From NCBI GenBank assembly GCA_937120535.1, contig CAKZJX010000054.1, positions 51,714 through 115,713 on the forward strand: DNA of 64,000 nt, written 5' to 3'. The translations under genes were made by a program, and so were the position numbers. Origin of the DNA: an uncultured Anaerolineae bacterium (GTDB taxonomy: Bacteria > Chloroflexota > Anaerolineae > Anaerolineales > Villigracilaceae). Numbering within the stretch: position 1 is the first letter of the stretch; the number at the start of each line of letters is the position of its first letter. The notes beneath the pieces were generated by a model that did not search any database, was not told the DNA's origin, and saw nothing but the letters and a program-made list of their open reading frames with translations. Positions 16,945 to 26,174 of this stretch are shown here, piece after piece.

Positions 16945-18177
16945 TCAAGAATACTTGCGAAAGACCAAGACGGCGTTGTGGCCCCCGAAGCCGAAGGCAT
17001 TGCTGATTGCTACCTGGATTTTGGCTTGGCGCGCCTGATTGGGGATGTAATCCAGATCGCATTCTGGATCGGGGGTTTGGTAGTGAATGGTGGGGGGCAA
17101 AATTCCCTCCTGCAGCGCCTGCACGCAGAACAGCGCTTCTAGGGCGCCGGTGGCTCCCATCATGTGGCCGGTCATGGATTTGGTGGACGAGATGGGAATG
17201 CGATAGGCCAGTGGCCCGAAAGCCGCCTTGATGGCTTTGGTCTCGGCGAGATCGTTGAGCGGTGTGCCGGTGCCATGAGCGTTGATGTAGCCCACTTCTT
17301 CGGGCAGGACGCCGGCCGCCTCCAATGCCAGACGGATAGCCATTGCGCCGCCGGCCCCCTCATCGTGGGGCGCAGTGATATGGAAGGCATCGCTGGTGGC
17401 GGCGTAGCCGGCCAGTTCGGCCAAGATGACCGTCCCGCGCGCCCGAGCGTGGGATTCGGTTTCCAGCACCAACACCGCCGCCCCTTCGCCCATCACCAGC
17501 CCGTCGCGGTTCTTGTCGAACGGTTGAGGGGTCATCGAGTAATCGGTGCGGCGCGACATGGCTCCGATGCGGTCGAAAGCTGCGATTGCTGTCTGGCAGA
17601 TGGGCGCTTCGGAGGCGCCGGCGATCACCGCGTCCAGCACGCCGGCCCGCAGCAGCAGCCAGGCCATGCCGATGCCATCGGCGCCCGAAGCGCACGCCGA
17701 CGCGATCGAGAGACCAGGGCCCTTGATGCCGTGCTCGATCGAGGCCAGGCCGGCCGCTCCGTTGGGCATCAGCATGGGGATCAGGAAGGGACTAATGCGG
17801 CGCGGCCCCGAATCGCGCACGGTGAAGATCGCCTCTTCGAGCGATTGCAGGCCGCCGATGGCCGCCGAGATGATCACCCCGATTCGGCTACTGTTCTGCT
17901 CGGTGATCGACAGTCCCGATTGGGTCAGGGCCTCTTGAACCGCCGCTGCAGCGAAGTGTTCGTAGCGGTCGCGGCGACGCACTTCCTTCAGGTCCATATA
18001 GCGCTCGGGGACGAAGTTCTTGACTTCACAAGCAATCTGAACAGGGTAGTTGCTGGTATCAAATTGGGTGATCGGTCCCACGCCAGAGACGCCGTGGATA
18101 GCGTTTTGCCAGGTTTCAGCCACCGAAAGCCCCAGCGGGTTGACCGTTCCCATACCGGTGACGACCACTTTTTCCAT
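16945..18177 (-). CDS. fabF: 3-oxoacyl-ACP synthase II
   Basis: A 410-residue KAS II with the Cys-His-His triad: C162 in SIASACASGAD, His in NAHGTGTPLND and His in SMTGHMMGATG. It elongates fatty acids by condensing malonyl-ACP with acyl-ACP. Unlike most bacteria, no acpP, fabD or fabG lies beside it. A GGAGG ribosome binding site is 8 bases before the ATG. A strong minus-strand terminator lies just upstream, separating it from moaE, so its promoter must lie in the short gap or it depends on readthrough. Confidence 0.95.
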   Translation of the reverse strand: MEKVVVTGMGTVNPLGLSVAETWQNAIHGVSGVGPITQFDTSNYPVQIACEVKNFVPERYMDLKEVRRRDRYEHFAAAAVQEALTQSGLSITEQNSSRIGVIISAAIGGLQSLEEAIFTVRDSGPRRISPFLIPMLMPNGAAGLASIEHGIKGPGLSIASACASGADGIGMAWLLLRAGVLDAVIAGASEAPICQTAIAAFDRIGAMSRRTDYSMTPQPFDKNRDGLVMGEGAAVLVLETESHARARGTVILAELAGYAATSDAFHITAPHDEGAGGAMAIRLALEAAGVLPEEVGYINAHGTGTPLNDLAETKAIKAAFGPLAYRIPISSTKSMTGHMMGATGALEALFCVQALQEGILPPTIHYQTPDPECDLDYIPNQARQAKIQVAISNAFGFGGHNAVLVFRKYS

Positions 18178-18195
18178 GGATAAGCCTCCATCATG

Positions 18196-18218
18196 AAAAA
18201 AACAGCCTTTCGGCTGCT
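18196..18218 (-). terminator. Intrinsic terminator between moaE and fabF
   Basis: On the minus strand CAGCC-GAAA-GGCTG is followed by TTTTTTT, a GNRA-loop hairpin with a clean U-run. It ends about 18 bases before the fabF start codon. Confidence 0.85.
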
Positions 18219-18269
18219 TGCGTATTTTTATAACCCAGATGTGGAACGTAGGTCACGCATCAGGATCAC

Positions 18270-18737
18270 CTATTCTCCTGGGCGGGGAAAGTATTCGCCT
18301 TCCACCCATTCCTCCCCATCGGGGCCAACTTCTTTCTTCCAGATAGGCACGATTTCCTTCAAGCGATCAATCCCATAGCGCGCGGCGTCGAACACGCCGG
18401 TATTGCGATGGGCGGCGGTACAGGCGATCAGCACAGTGGGCGTGCGCGGGTAGAGGCGTCCGATGCGCTGTACGATGGCAATCCCTTGAATGCTCGGCCA
18501 GCGGGCGCGAATCTCCTCGGCCACTTGTTTCATCTTAGCTTCGGCCATCGGCCGATAGGCCTCGTACTCGAGGTAGAGGGTTTGGTGGGCTTGGCCGCTC
18601 TCGGTATAACCGCGCACCATGCCGGTGAAGATGGCCGCTGCGCCGGTGGTGGGGAGGGTGATGGCCTCCAGCAGGGCGTTGAGGTCCAGCTCGTCTTCGG
18701 TGATCGCAAATAGGGTAGGCAGAGCGTCGGTCTCCAT
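18270..18737 (-). CDS. moaE: Molybdopterin synthase catalytic subunit
   Basis: The product has MoaE features throughout: GAAAIFTGMVRGYTESG, TLYLEYEAYRPMAEAKM, RIGRLYPRTPTVLIA, AAHRNTGVFDAARYGID and the active-site region VPIWKKEVGPDGEEWVEGEY. It transfers sulfur from MoaD thiocarboxylate to precursor Z to make molybdopterin. The ATG at 18737 follows the moaD stop by 5 bases; an in-frame TTG at 18746 is the alternative. No other moa gene is nearby. Confidence 0.93.
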   Translation of the reverse strand: METDALPTLFAITEDELDLNALLEAITLPTTGAAAIFTGMVRGYTESGQAHQTLYLEYEAYRPMAEAKMKQVAEEIRARWPSIQGIAIVQRIGRLYPRTPTVLIACTAAHRNTGVFDAARYGIDRLKEIVPIWKKEVGPDGEEWVEGEYFPRPGE

Positions 18738-18742
18738 GGGGT

Positions 18743-19015
18743 TCAAGGTTGTTGCAAATGGAATGCGCCTCCGCTCACTGGGGGGAACATGGCCAGCTCT
18801 GCCCCGTCGGGCAAGACGGTTTCATCGAAGGCGTATTCGCGGTTGATGGTGGTGAGCACCGATTTCATGTTCTCGGCTAGGACCGGATAGGTCTGGGCGA
18901 TGCGTTCTTTCAGGTCGCGGACGGTGGCGCCTGGGGGGAGTTCGATCTCGATCTCACGGGCGCCGCCTAAGCGTTCACGCAGGGTGGCGAAGACAAGCAC
19001 TTTAACGTGGGGCAT
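18743..19015 (-). CDS. moaD: Molybdopterin synthase sulfur carrier, with C-terminal extension
   Basis: This 90-residue ubiquitin-fold protein has the MoaD/ThiS pattern (VLVFATLRERLGG, PPGATVRDLKERIA, PDGAELAMFPPVSGG). In MoaD the GG pair must be the last two residues, because the terminal glycine is adenylated and thiolated. Here GG is followed by AFHLQQP before the stop. The gene would need trimming to be active, or the extension may come from a sequencing slip. The stop lies just before moaE. Confidence 0.88.
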   Translation of the reverse strand: MPHVKVLVFATLRERLGGAREIEIELPPGATVRDLKERIAQTYPVLAENMKSVLTTINREYAFDETVLPDGAELAMFPPVSGGAFHLQQP

Positions 19016-19062
19016 AGGGGCTCTCGCAATAACTGTTCCAAGATGGGCTGCCGTGGGCGGTC

Positions 19063-19620
19063 TTATTCTTTCAACCGGTAAAAGATTAACAGGGTGCTGC
19101 CATAGCGGCGTCGGTCAAATTGTACCAAATTGTGCAGTTCCAGGTCTTTGTATTCGCGCGGGTGAATTTGCACGATCACCCAGCCGTCTTCGGTGAGCCA
19201 GGAGGGATTCTGATCGAGCAGCAGGAGAACCTTCTCCCACAGGCCCTGGTATTGCGGAGGGGCGACGTAGATGTTCTGGAAGGGGCGGTCGGCCGGGTGA
19301 AGGAGCATCGCTAGGGCATCGGCGCGGCGCACCTCAGCCCGATCGCTCAGGCGGCAGTGCGCCAGGTTGTAGCGGATGGTCTCGATCGGGACGCGGTATC
19401 GATCGGTGAAGCGCACAAAGGTGGCTCCACGGCTAAGGGCTTCGATGCCCACCGAGCCGGTGCCGGCAAACATGTCCCACCAAGTGGAGTCGACCACGTC
19501 GCCGGCCAGGATGTTGAACAGAGCCTGTTTCACCTTATCGGTGATCGGGCGAGTGGTGTCGCCCGGGACGGCTTTCAGTTTGCGGCCTTTGGCCACTCCA
19601 GCGATCACGCGCAGCGACAT
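19063..19620 (-). CDS. rsmD: 16S rRNA (guanine966-N2)-methyltransferase
   Basis: The 185-residue enzyme has the RsmD start (LRVIAGVAKGRKLKAVPG, then TRPITDKVKQALFNIL) and SAM-binding motif DMFAGTGSVGIEALSRGA. The catalytic loop reads YVAPPQYQGLW where many RsmD enzymes have DPPY, so the acidic residue is replaced by Ala, a pattern I recall in related bacteria. Length is normal. It starts 2 bases after the URO-D family gene stop, part of the coupled minus-strand run. Confidence 0.9.
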   Translation of the reverse strand: MSLRVIAGVAKGRKLKAVPGDTTRPITDKVKQALFNILAGDVVDSTWWDMFAGTGSVGIEALSRGATFVRFTDRYRVPIETIRYNLAHCRLSDRAEVRRADALAMLLHPADRPFQNIYVAPPQYQGLWEKVLLLLDQNPSWLTEDGWVIVQIHPREYKDLELHNLVQFDRRRYGSTLLIFYRLKE

Positions 19621-19622
19621 AC

Positions 19623-20621
19623 TCAATCCATTCCTGCCTTGCGGGCCGTCTGTAGGTTGCCGTGAGGGGCGATGATCGGGACCACGCAGCCGGTGGAGAG
19701 GATGAACCGCTTGCCGCCGGTTTGCTGGATGGCGTCTTGCGCTTCGGCGTCCACCTGTTCGGGGGTCTTGAAGACCAGGGTGTCTTGGCGCAATCCGCCG
19801 CAGACCACGCGCGGCGCGCCGTTCAGCCAGAAGGCCGGGTCGGCCTGAGCCTGGGCTAGGCTCGGAGCGGTTTCTCGATCGTGCCAGTTGATCACTGGGA
19901 AGGGAAAGGAGGAAACGATCGAGAAGTAAATGGCGCTCCCATGGATGTGGAGCACGTTCAGCCAGGCCTCCTGGGCCGGCTCGATGACCTGACGGTCAAA
20001 CGGCAGGCCAAAGGTCTGGTATTCGGCTAAGGAAAGCAGGCCGGCCTGGGCATGTTGAATGGCATAGAAGATGCCGTCAATGCCGGTTTGCAGCGCCGCC
20101 TCCACAAAGCGCTGCGTGGTGCGAGCGATGGTCTCTAGCCCTTTGAGGAGCGCTTCGGGAGATAGGCGGAGATGGGTGAGCAGCGTTTCGGGGCCGGCCA
20201 GGTTCTTGGCTTGGCTGAGGGGGCTGAAGATGGTCTGGATGATCGGTGTGTCGGGGCCAAGGTGGACGCGGAGGTAGCGTAAGCAGGCCAGTTGTTCGGC
20301 CAGATGCGGGGCGGTGGGATCGAGCTCAGGGAGGCTGATCCAATCCTGGGGGGAGAAGATGGCGCGTTTCACATAGCGTCGCGTTCCTTCTGGGTGGCCT
20401 TCCCATACGTCGTCCACGCCCCAGTCTTTGACGCAGAAGGAAGAAGCCGGGGTGACTTTGACAAAGTCGAATTCATACTGGCGTTGCCAATGCAGGATAG
20501 CCTCGGCCAATCGTTCAGGCGATTGGTCGTCCACGGGGAAGTGACGCCATAAGGCCACTGGAATGCGATCGGTCGTTTCGCCCGCCAGACAGGCTTGCAG
20601 ACGTTCTCGATGGGTGATCAT
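19623..20621 (-). CDS. Uroporphyrinogen decarboxylase family protein
   Basis: The 332-residue protein begins with MITHRERLQACLAGETTDRIPVALW, the usual URO-D family start, and has a TIM-barrel pattern with FFVKVTPASSF-like and GIFYAIQHAQ segments. The family includes HemE and corrinoid methyltransferases (MtaA-type). HemE-specific Arg and Asp residues are not clearly present: no PGRS-like start motif is seen, so a methyltransferase-like or unknown role is at least as likely. The ATG at 20621 overlaps the previous stop (ATGA). Confidence 0.8.
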   Translation of the reverse strand: MITHRERLQACLAGETTDRIPVALWRHFPVDDQSPERLAEAILHWQRQYEFDFVKVTPASSFCVKDWGVDDVWEGHPEGTRRYVKRAIFSPQDWISLPELDPTAPHLAEQLACLRYLRVHLGPDTPIIQTIFSPLSQAKNLAGPETLLTHLRLSPEALLKGLETIARTTQRFVEAALQTGIDGIFYAIQHAQAGLLSLAEYQTFGLPFDRQVIEPAQEAWLNVLHIHGSAIYFSIVSSFPFPVINWHDRETAPSLAQAQADPAFWLNGAPRVVCGGLRQDTLVFKTPEQVDAEAQDAIQQTGGKRFILSTGCVVPIIAPHGNLQTARKAGMD

Positions 20622-22270
20622 GGGACTTGTTTCACCACGCAAAAGACGGCGTTCTCGCGCCCAATTGTAAAGAGAATGGGCGCATCGCGGAAGGTTTTTC
20701 GGTCTTCGTTGAGGCGTGAATTCACTAGGATCAGGTCGCCGGAGCGAATTTGGGAACGGTTACCGCGCGCCTCCAAGACGGTGAGGCCCGGAGCGGCATA
20801 GGCCGCTGCGATGTAGGCCTCGCGGTGGACGAAGAGCCGCGCTTGTGGGTAGGCCGTGTTGATCTGCTCGACAGCTTCTTTGTAACAGGTCAGCCAGTAC
20901 TCGGTTTCAAAGCGGCGGAAGGCGCCGCCGGTGCCGCCGATCCAAGCGTTGTAATAGCTGTAGGAATAGGGATGGAGGCGGGTTGTGGCCCAGATGCCGG
21001 GCAGCGCTAGCAGCAGGATCAGCCCAACTCCGACCAAATGCCCTAGGACGTTTGGGAGCGCTTGCCTCAAGGCGCGCAGCAGCGTTTCGATCCCCAAGCC
21101 GCAGGTGACGAACGCCGGCGGCAAGATGAAGAGAAAGTGACGGAAGCCGTCGTACATCGGCGGGCGAACTAAGAGGACGTAGAAGAAGGGGAGGAAAAAC
21201 GCCGTCAGCGCAAGCCAGTAGTCGGCGGACAGAGCTGGCCGAGCCGGGGCATGCCCCTCAGCCGGCCGGCTGCGACGCCAGGACCAGAATCCCCGCCATA
21301 GGGCCGTCACCAGGCCCAGTCCGAAGAGCGGCCAGATCGGCTCGGTCAAGGTCAGCGCCAGTAGGGTGGGTAGGTAGCGGCGCGGCAGGTCGAAGGCGCG
21401 ATAGGCCTGGCCGTCGAAGAGCACCTGCAGACCGGTCGGGTTTTCGGCCATGAAGAGGAACACCTGCACGAAGTGCCGAATCGGCGCTTCCCACAGGTAG
21501 GGCCACAGGATCAGGGTGAACAGCGCAGCGAGCAGCCAGTAAGTGAGGAGCGAAACGCTCAACCAGGCCAGAGAAGGCTTAGGAGAGGTGGAAGCGCATC
21601 GCGCCTGGGCGTAGCGCACTGCGGCGTAGAGGATTACCAATAGCCCGGCCAACGGGGCCAAGATGCGCATCGCCGTGGCGCTGCCCAGCAGAAAGGCCGG
21701 AAACCAAATTGAGCGCACGCGGCCAACACCCACTGAAGGCGACGCAGCAATCTGGCGATCTACCAGCTCAAAGCCAAATACCAGCGCGCCCAAGAAAAAT
21801 ACCAAGAACGGCATGTCCTTGGGGTTGATGAACGCGTGCCCCCACAGCAAGGGTTGGGTGGAAAAGAGCATCGCCGCCCCCAAAGCGGCCGGCTCACTCA
21901 TCCAGCGCAGGCTCAGGCGGTAGACCCACGCGACGCCGAGCAGAAAGGTGAGAAAATTGACCAGATGCCATGCCGCAGCGCGCTCCAGGCCAAGCGCAGT
22001 GAGCCAGCGCACCGGCAGGCGCATCAACACCAGATACGCCGGGCCGCGGTTCTTGTGATCGTCGGGGCTCGGGCCGTAGGCTTGCGTCAGATCAAAATCG
22101 GGGCGAAACCAATGGGCCGGCTGGTAGGCATACCCCAGCGCTTCGCCATACTCGTAGAACAGCGGCTCGTCCCACGAAAGCCCATACTCACGGAACACCG
22201 CCAGCCCGATCACCAATTCGGCGACCCACATCACCAAAAAGGGGAGGTGCGAAAGACGGCCTAGCCTCAT
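20618..22270 (-). CDS. GT39-like membrane glycosyltransferase
   Basis: The 550-residue protein has an N-terminal TM helix followed by GLSWDEPLFYEYGEALGYAY, the D-E motif of GT39/PMT-type enzymes in the first outer loop. About eleven TM segments and a soluble C-terminal region follow. It probably adds sugars from a polyprenyl-phosphate donor on the outer surface. ATGA overlaps with both neighbours show tight coupling with the DUF2723 protein and the URO-D family gene. Confidence 0.8.
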   Translation of the reverse strand: MRLGRLSHLPFLVMWVAELVIGLAVFREYGLSWDEPLFYEYGEALGYAYQPAHWFRPDFDLTQAYGPSPDDHKNRGPAYLVLMRLPVRWLTALGLERAAAWHLVNFLTFLLGVAWVYRLSLRWMSEPAALGAAMLFSTQPLLWGHAFINPKDMPFLVFFLGALVFGFELVDRQIAASPSVGVGRVRSIWFPAFLLGSATAMRILAPLAGLLVILYAAVRYAQARCASTSPKPSLAWLSVSLLTYWLLAALFTLILWPYLWEAPIRHFVQVFLFMAENPTGLQVLFDGQAYRAFDLPRRYLPTLLALTLTEPIWPLFGLGLVTALWRGFWSWRRSRPAEGHAPARPALSADYWLALTAFFLPFFYVLLVRPPMYDGFRHFLFILPPAFVTCGLGIETLLRALRQALPNVLGHLVGVGLILLLALPGIWATTRLHPYSYSYYNAWIGGTGGAFRRFETEYWLTCYKEAVEQINTAYPQARLFVHREAYIAAAYAAPGLTVLEARGNRSQIRSGDLILVNSRLNEDRKTFRDAPILFTIGRENAVFCVVKQVP

Positions 22271-23832
22271 GGCGAACGGGGATACAGCCGAAACAAGCGC
22301 TCGTCGATCTGCTCGATGCGATAACGCTCGCTCAGTTCCGGCGTCAAGACGGTGAAATACACCGCTCGTTCCTCGATCTGTGAGTCGATATAGGCCAAGG
22401 CCGAGTCAGCCACCCGATAGCGCTCGTTCACAAATGCTGCATGGAGGCGCACATCCGGCCGCATGCCTTCTACCTGAGCGGTGTAGACCAAGCTGTACAG
22501 CGTATCCCATTCGGTGAACAGGATGGCCTTCGGTTCCAATTTCTTCAACACCTGCCGTGCATTCTGGATTGCCTTATCGGGCGCAAAGACCGGGTAAACG
22601 TGATGGCGGCGGACAAACTCGGGGTATCCTTTGAAGATCGACGACGCCAGGTCGGACCGCGCCTCCCAGAGCGGCAACCCGATCAATAACAGTCCCACTG
22701 CCCCGAGCACAGTGCGCCTCAGCGCGGGACCCGCCGCGGGATTCTGCCCGAAACGCCGCTCCACTCCCTCGAGCACAGCGCTGCCCCCGGCGCCCAGCCA
22801 AACCGCCAGGAACACCATGGCCGGCACATAAAACTCCCGATAAATCGAAAACGAGACCGTTGCCGCCAGGCCCCAGATCAGCCCAAACCCTAAGAGCGGA
22901 TACATCCCCTCTCGAAGGCCAGCGCGACGAACGATAGCCGCCACGCCGATCCCGATCAGGATCACCGCCCAGAGCAGGAAGATGCGTAGGAACTCGAGCA
23001 AGCGCGCTTGAATCTCGGCCGGCGGCGCGCTGAAATAATACGTCCAGAAGCGATTGGCCGGGAAGATCATCATCAGGCGTTCCAGCGGGCTATCAAACTG
23101 CTCTTCGGTCAAACCGGATTCGCTCAGCGAAGGACGGTAGAGGGTGTTGTAAATGCTGGAAGGCGGATCGTTGGCGTCTACGTAAACGAAAGCGGCTAAG
23201 GTGCAGGCCAAGCCGAGCAGGGCGCCCAGGCCGGCCGCCACCCAGTCACGGCGCCTGCGGGTGGCGATGGCCAGGTAGACCAACACCGGCACGGCGGTCA
23301 TCACGATGGTGCTGTGAATGCCCACGCTCAATCCGCCCAACCAGCCGGCCAGCGACAAATATGGCCAACGCCGGCTGCGCTCCCAAAGCAGCACCAACAG
23401 CCAAATAGCAGCGATAAAGCCGGCTGCCACGGCGTAGGACTCGGCAATCAGCGCCCGCCACCAATACCCTTCGCTGAGCGCCATCGTGGCCGAGGCGGCG
23501 ATCAGCGCCACCGGCCGGCCGTGGAGCAAACGCCCGATCAGATACACCCCAGCCACCCCCAACGCCCCAAAGACGGCCGACATCAGGTTGACCCGCCAGG
23601 CGATATGGCCGATCGGGATCAGGGTGAACAGCTTGCCCAAGATCAGATGAGTCATGTAACCGCTGGGGTGCGTCATGCCCAGCGTGTAGGCCAGGGTCTG
23701 GAATTCGGCCGAGTCGCCCCACAACAGCGAAGGGGCTAGGGTGCGAACGTACCATGCCAGGGTCAGCAGGCCGATTGCCGAGGCGATCCCCCAGTCAAGG
23801 CGAGTCAGAGGCGTCGTCGGGCGAGATGTCAT
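22267..23832 (-). CDS. DUF2723 membrane protein
   Basis: The 521-residue protein shows the DUF2723 signature near residues 38-60: GDSAEFQTLAYTLGMTHPSG followed by a YMTHLILG membrane helix. Around ten TM segments and a soluble C-terminal domain follow. DUF2723 proteins are distant relatives of protein O-mannosyltransferases. The Asp in GDSAEF is the probable catalytic acid. Coupled by ATGA to the thioesterase upstream and the GT39 gene downstream. Confidence 0.85.
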   Translation of the reverse strand: MTSRPTTPLTRLDWGIASAIGLLTLAWYVRTLAPSLLWGDSAEFQTLAYTLGMTHPSGYMTHLILGKLFTLIPIGHIAWRVNLMSAVFGALGVAGVYLIGRLLHGRPVALIAASATMALSEGYWWRALIAESYAVAAGFIAAIWLLVLLWERSRRWPYLSLAGWLGGLSVGIHSTIVMTAVPVLVYLAIATRRRRDWVAAGLGALLGLACTLAAFVYVDANDPPSSIYNTLYRPSLSESGLTEEQFDSPLERLMMIFPANRFWTYYFSAPPAEIQARLLEFLRIFLLWAVILIGIGVAAIVRRAGLREGMYPLLGFGLIWGLAATVSFSIYREFYVPAMVFLAVWLGAGGSAVLEGVERRFGQNPAAGPALRRTVLGAVGLLLIGLPLWEARSDLASSIFKGYPEFVRRHHVYPVFAPDKAIQNARQVLKKLEPKAILFTEWDTLYSLVYTAQVEGMRPDVRLHAAFVNERYRVADSALAYIDSQIEERAVYFTVLTPELSERYRIEQIDERLFRLYPRSP

Positions 23833-24302
23833 CGTCGCTGGGCCAGTCGTCGGGTCTGGCGTTCGCGGGCCTTGGCCATCTTGCGCTCCTCTTCTTCTGT
23901 CTCAGCCAGGAGCGGTGGAACGTGGGTGGGTTTCCCTTGTTCATCCAGGGCCACGTAGACCAGGTAAGCGGTGTTGGTATGCCAACGCTGACCGGTGATC
24001 GGGTTCTCAGCGATCACTTGTACCTCGGCTTCCATAGACGTGTTGCCGGCGTAGGTCACCTCGGCGTTCAGGATCACCAAGTCGCTGGTGCGGATGGGAT
24101 GTCGAAAGACCATCGAGTCGATCGCCACGGTCACCACGCGGCGTTGAGCGTGGCGCATGCAGGCCAGGGCGCCGGCCTCGTCCACCAGTTTCATAATCCA
24201 ACCGCCGTGCACGTTGCCCAGGTTGTTGGCGTGCTCCGGTTGCATGAGCTGGGCGATGCTGATGCGCGAAGCGCTTATCGGTTTGGGGGGTAAAGAGGTC
24301 AT
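23829..24302 (-). CDS. Acyl-CoA thioesterase, hotdog fold (YciA/ACOT type)
   Basis: The 157-residue product has the hotdog pattern of YciA-like enzymes: MQPEHANNLGNVHGGWIMKL, VDEAGALACMRHAQ, VTVAIDSMVFRHPIRTSDL and EAEVQVIAENPITG. The Asn/Asp-rich loop N-x-x-G-N-V-H-G-G forms the active site. It hydrolyses acyl-CoA thioesters. A charged tail of about 30 residues (EEEERKMAKARERQTRRLAQRR end) is longer than usual. ATGA overlaps link it to both neighbours. Confidence 0.9.
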   Translation of the reverse strand: MTSLPPKPISASRISIAQLMQPEHANNLGNVHGGWIMKLVDEAGALACMRHAQRRVVTVAIDSMVFRHPIRTSDLVILNAEVTYAGNTSMEAEVQVIAENPITGQRWHTNTAYLVYVALDEQGKPTHVPPLLAETEEEERKMAKARERQTRRLAQRR

Positions 24303-24694
24303 TCCAGGTCCTCCCGAAGTTCACCGGCGTCCACAGTGTGGAGCCGTTCTGGTTCTTCGAGCAGCACGTCGATCAGGTTGTAGGGCAGCTCGCGCATCAT
24401 CGGTGCCAAGGGGACGGTGGCCGGCGGATGGACCCGTGGAGGAGGGGCCGGTGGCTTGCGGCGCGGCCGCAGCGTGTCGGTGGCCCGCTTGCGCAAAATG
24501 CGTGGCTCGTCGGTCACAAAGCCCACGTAATAGCCCAACACGGAATACACCTCTCGCTCCGGCGTCACCCAACCGATCCATTCGCCGGAACGGTTGAAGA
24601 GGTAAGGATAGCCCAAGAACGCCTCAGCATCGCCCTTGGACGTGTAAATCGGGATCAATCGTCGCTGGGTAGGAGAGGTATGTGAAGGGTTCAT
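24299..24694 (-). CDS. Small beta-rich protein, possibly 4-fold beta-flower type
   Basis: This 131-residue protein has short strands with repeated G-W and Y-V-G turns (FLGYPYLFNRSGEWIGWVTP, REVYSVLGYYVGFVTDEP) then a Pro-rich linker (RKPPAPPPRVHPPATVP). That resembles the bacterial 4-fold beta-flower family, from memory only. No enzyme motif is seen. The ATG at 24694 starts 19 bases after the GtrA stop; an upstream in-frame Met at 24700 is possible. Its stop overlaps the thioesterase start. Confidence 0.55.
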   Translation of the reverse strand: MNPSHTSPTQRRLIPIYTSKGDAEAFLGYPYLFNRSGEWIGWVTPEREVYSVLGYYVGFVTDEPRILRKRATDTLRPRRKPPAPPPRVHPPATVPLAPMMRELPYNLIDVLLEEPERLHTVDAGELREDLE

Positions 24695-24713
24695 AGCCAT
24701 AGATACGTTGTGT

Positions 24714-25166
24714 TCACACGTCGTTATACGTCCAGTAACGATTGGCAAAGTAATTCCACAGCATCACGATGCCGATGGCTATCGCCAAGGCGATGTTGTG
24801 GCCGGCAATCGTTGCTGCGTCGGGCCGGAATCCCAAGCGACCGATCAGTATCCCGAACGGCCTTTCCAACCCGCCGATGATCGGGGTGCGGATCACCAAT
24901 CCGATCACGTTGATCAGTCCGAACTGGGCCATCTGATGGTGGAGCACTTTGGAACGCGAGTCGGGATAAGTCCAGTGGCGATTCCAGGTAAAGTTGTTGA
25001 TCACGGCCAAGGCGAACGAAAAGGCCTGGGAGAGCACGGGTGTCAGGCCGATGATCAGGTTGAGGAAGTTGTAGGCGGCAAAGTCAACCACTGTGCCGAT
25101 GGCGCCGACGATGGAAAACCTCACAAAGCGGATGCGTTCCTCGGGGTTGGTGATGAGATTCTTCAT
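24714..25166 (-). CDS. GtrA family membrane protein
   Basis: The 150-residue product has four TM helices and the GtrA pattern: [39 protein letters not shown], and a C-terminal [16 protein letters not shown]. GtrA proteins assist flipping or transfer of polyprenyl-phosphate-linked sugars in O-antigen glucosylation and cell-wall arabinan modification. It begins inside the stop of the NAD-dependent epimerase/decarboxylase gene (ATGA), linking it with a sugar-nucleotide pathway. Confidence 0.93.
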   Translation of the reverse strand: MKNLITNPEERIRFVRFSIVGAIGTVVDFAAYNFLNLIIGLTPVLSQAFSFALAVINNFTWNRHWTYPDSRSKVLHHQMAQFGLINVIGLVIRTPIIGGLERPFGILIGRLGFRPDAATIAGHNIALAIAIGIVMLWNYFANRYWTYNDV

Positions 25167-26122
25167 GCTAGACCGAGCTTCTTCTTGTAGTAGGGGATGG
25201 TACGGGCAAGGCCTTCTTCGAGGCTGATCTTCGGTTCCCAGCCCAGGATGGTGCGGGCACGGGTGATGTCCGGTTGACGGCGCTGCGGGTCGCGTTCGCT
25301 GCGTCCGTTGGGCACGAAGGTGATTCCGGCCCGGTTGCCGGTGATGCGGTTGATGATCTCGGCAAACTCTAAGATGGTCATCTCCTGGGGGTTGCCCAGG
25401 TTAACCGGCAGATGTTCGTCGGAGTACAGCAGGCGCACAATGCCTTCGATCAGGTCATCCACGTAGCAGAAGGAACGAGTCTGTTGGCCATCTCCATACA
25501 CGGTGAGGGGCTGGCCGAGCAGGGCTTGTTTGAGAAAATTGGGCAACACCCGGCCGTCTTCCAGGTCCATGCGTGGGCCGTAGGTGTTGAAAATGCGGGC
25601 GATGCGCGTGTCCACGCCGTGGTAGCGGTAGTATGCCATGGTCAGGGCTTCTGCAAAACGTTTTGATTCGTCGTATACCGAACGGGGTCCCACAGGGTCG
25701 ACGTTGCCGGGGTAGTCTTCGCGTTGAGGGTGGACCAAAGGATCCCCGTACACTTCGCTGGTGGACGCCAACAAGAAGCGCGCTCCGTGAGCTTTGGCGA
25801 CGCCCAGGGTGTTGTGGGTACCCAGCGCGCCGGCCTTCATGGTTTGGATCGGCAGGTTGAAGTAGCCAAAAGGAGAAGTCGGGTTGGGGCTGGCCGGCGA
25901 AGCAAAATGCAACACGGCGTCAATCTTGCCGCCGATGAAGATGTAATTCGAGACATCATGGCGGTAGAAGGTGAAACGATCATGGCCCATCAGATGGGCA
26001 ATGTTCTCGCGGCTGCCCGTGATGAAATTATCCAGACCGACTACTTCGTGGCCTTCAGCCAGCAGCCGATCGCAGAGATGGGAGCCCAGGAAACCGGCTG
26101 CACCGGTGATCAAAATGCGCAT
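25163..26122 (-). CDS. NAD-dependent sugar epimerase/decarboxylase (UDP-xylose synthase-like)
   Basis: A 319-residue extended SDR with the Rossmann motif [17 protein letters not shown]-type region [12 protein letters not shown], and the catalytic YDESK. Its [19 protein letters not shown] layout and [18 protein letters not shown] match UDP-glucuronate decarboxylase (UXS) enzymes, so it may make UDP-xylose; dTDP-glucose or other substrates cannot be excluded. AGGA lies 8 bases before the chosen ATG; an upstream GTG at 26137 is the alternative. Immediately followed by gtrA. Confidence 0.85.
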   Translation of the reverse strand: MRILITGAAGFLGSHLCDRLLAEGHEVVGLDNFITGSRENIAHLMGHDRFTFYRHDVSNYIFIGGKIDAVLHFASPASPNPTSPFGYFNLPIQTMKAGALGTHNTLGVAKAHGARFLLASTSEVYGDPLVHPQREDYPGNVDPVGPRSVYDESKRFAEALTMAYYRYHGVDTRIARIFNTYGPRMDLEDGRVLPNFLKQALLGQPLTVYGDGQQTRSFCYVDDLIEGIVRLLYSDEHLPVNLGNPQEMTILEFAEIINRITGNRAGITFVPNGRSERDPQRRQPDITRARTILGWEPKISLEEGLARTIPYYKKKLGLA

Positions 26123-26174
26123 AACCATCTTCCTCACAAAAGTGGCTTGTCGTTTATGGGGATATAGGATACCA

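Noticed and set aside
17164..18183. 339-codon ORF antisense to fabF
   Set aside because: fabF is complete and conserved; the antisense product has no recognisable features and is a GC-driven shadow.
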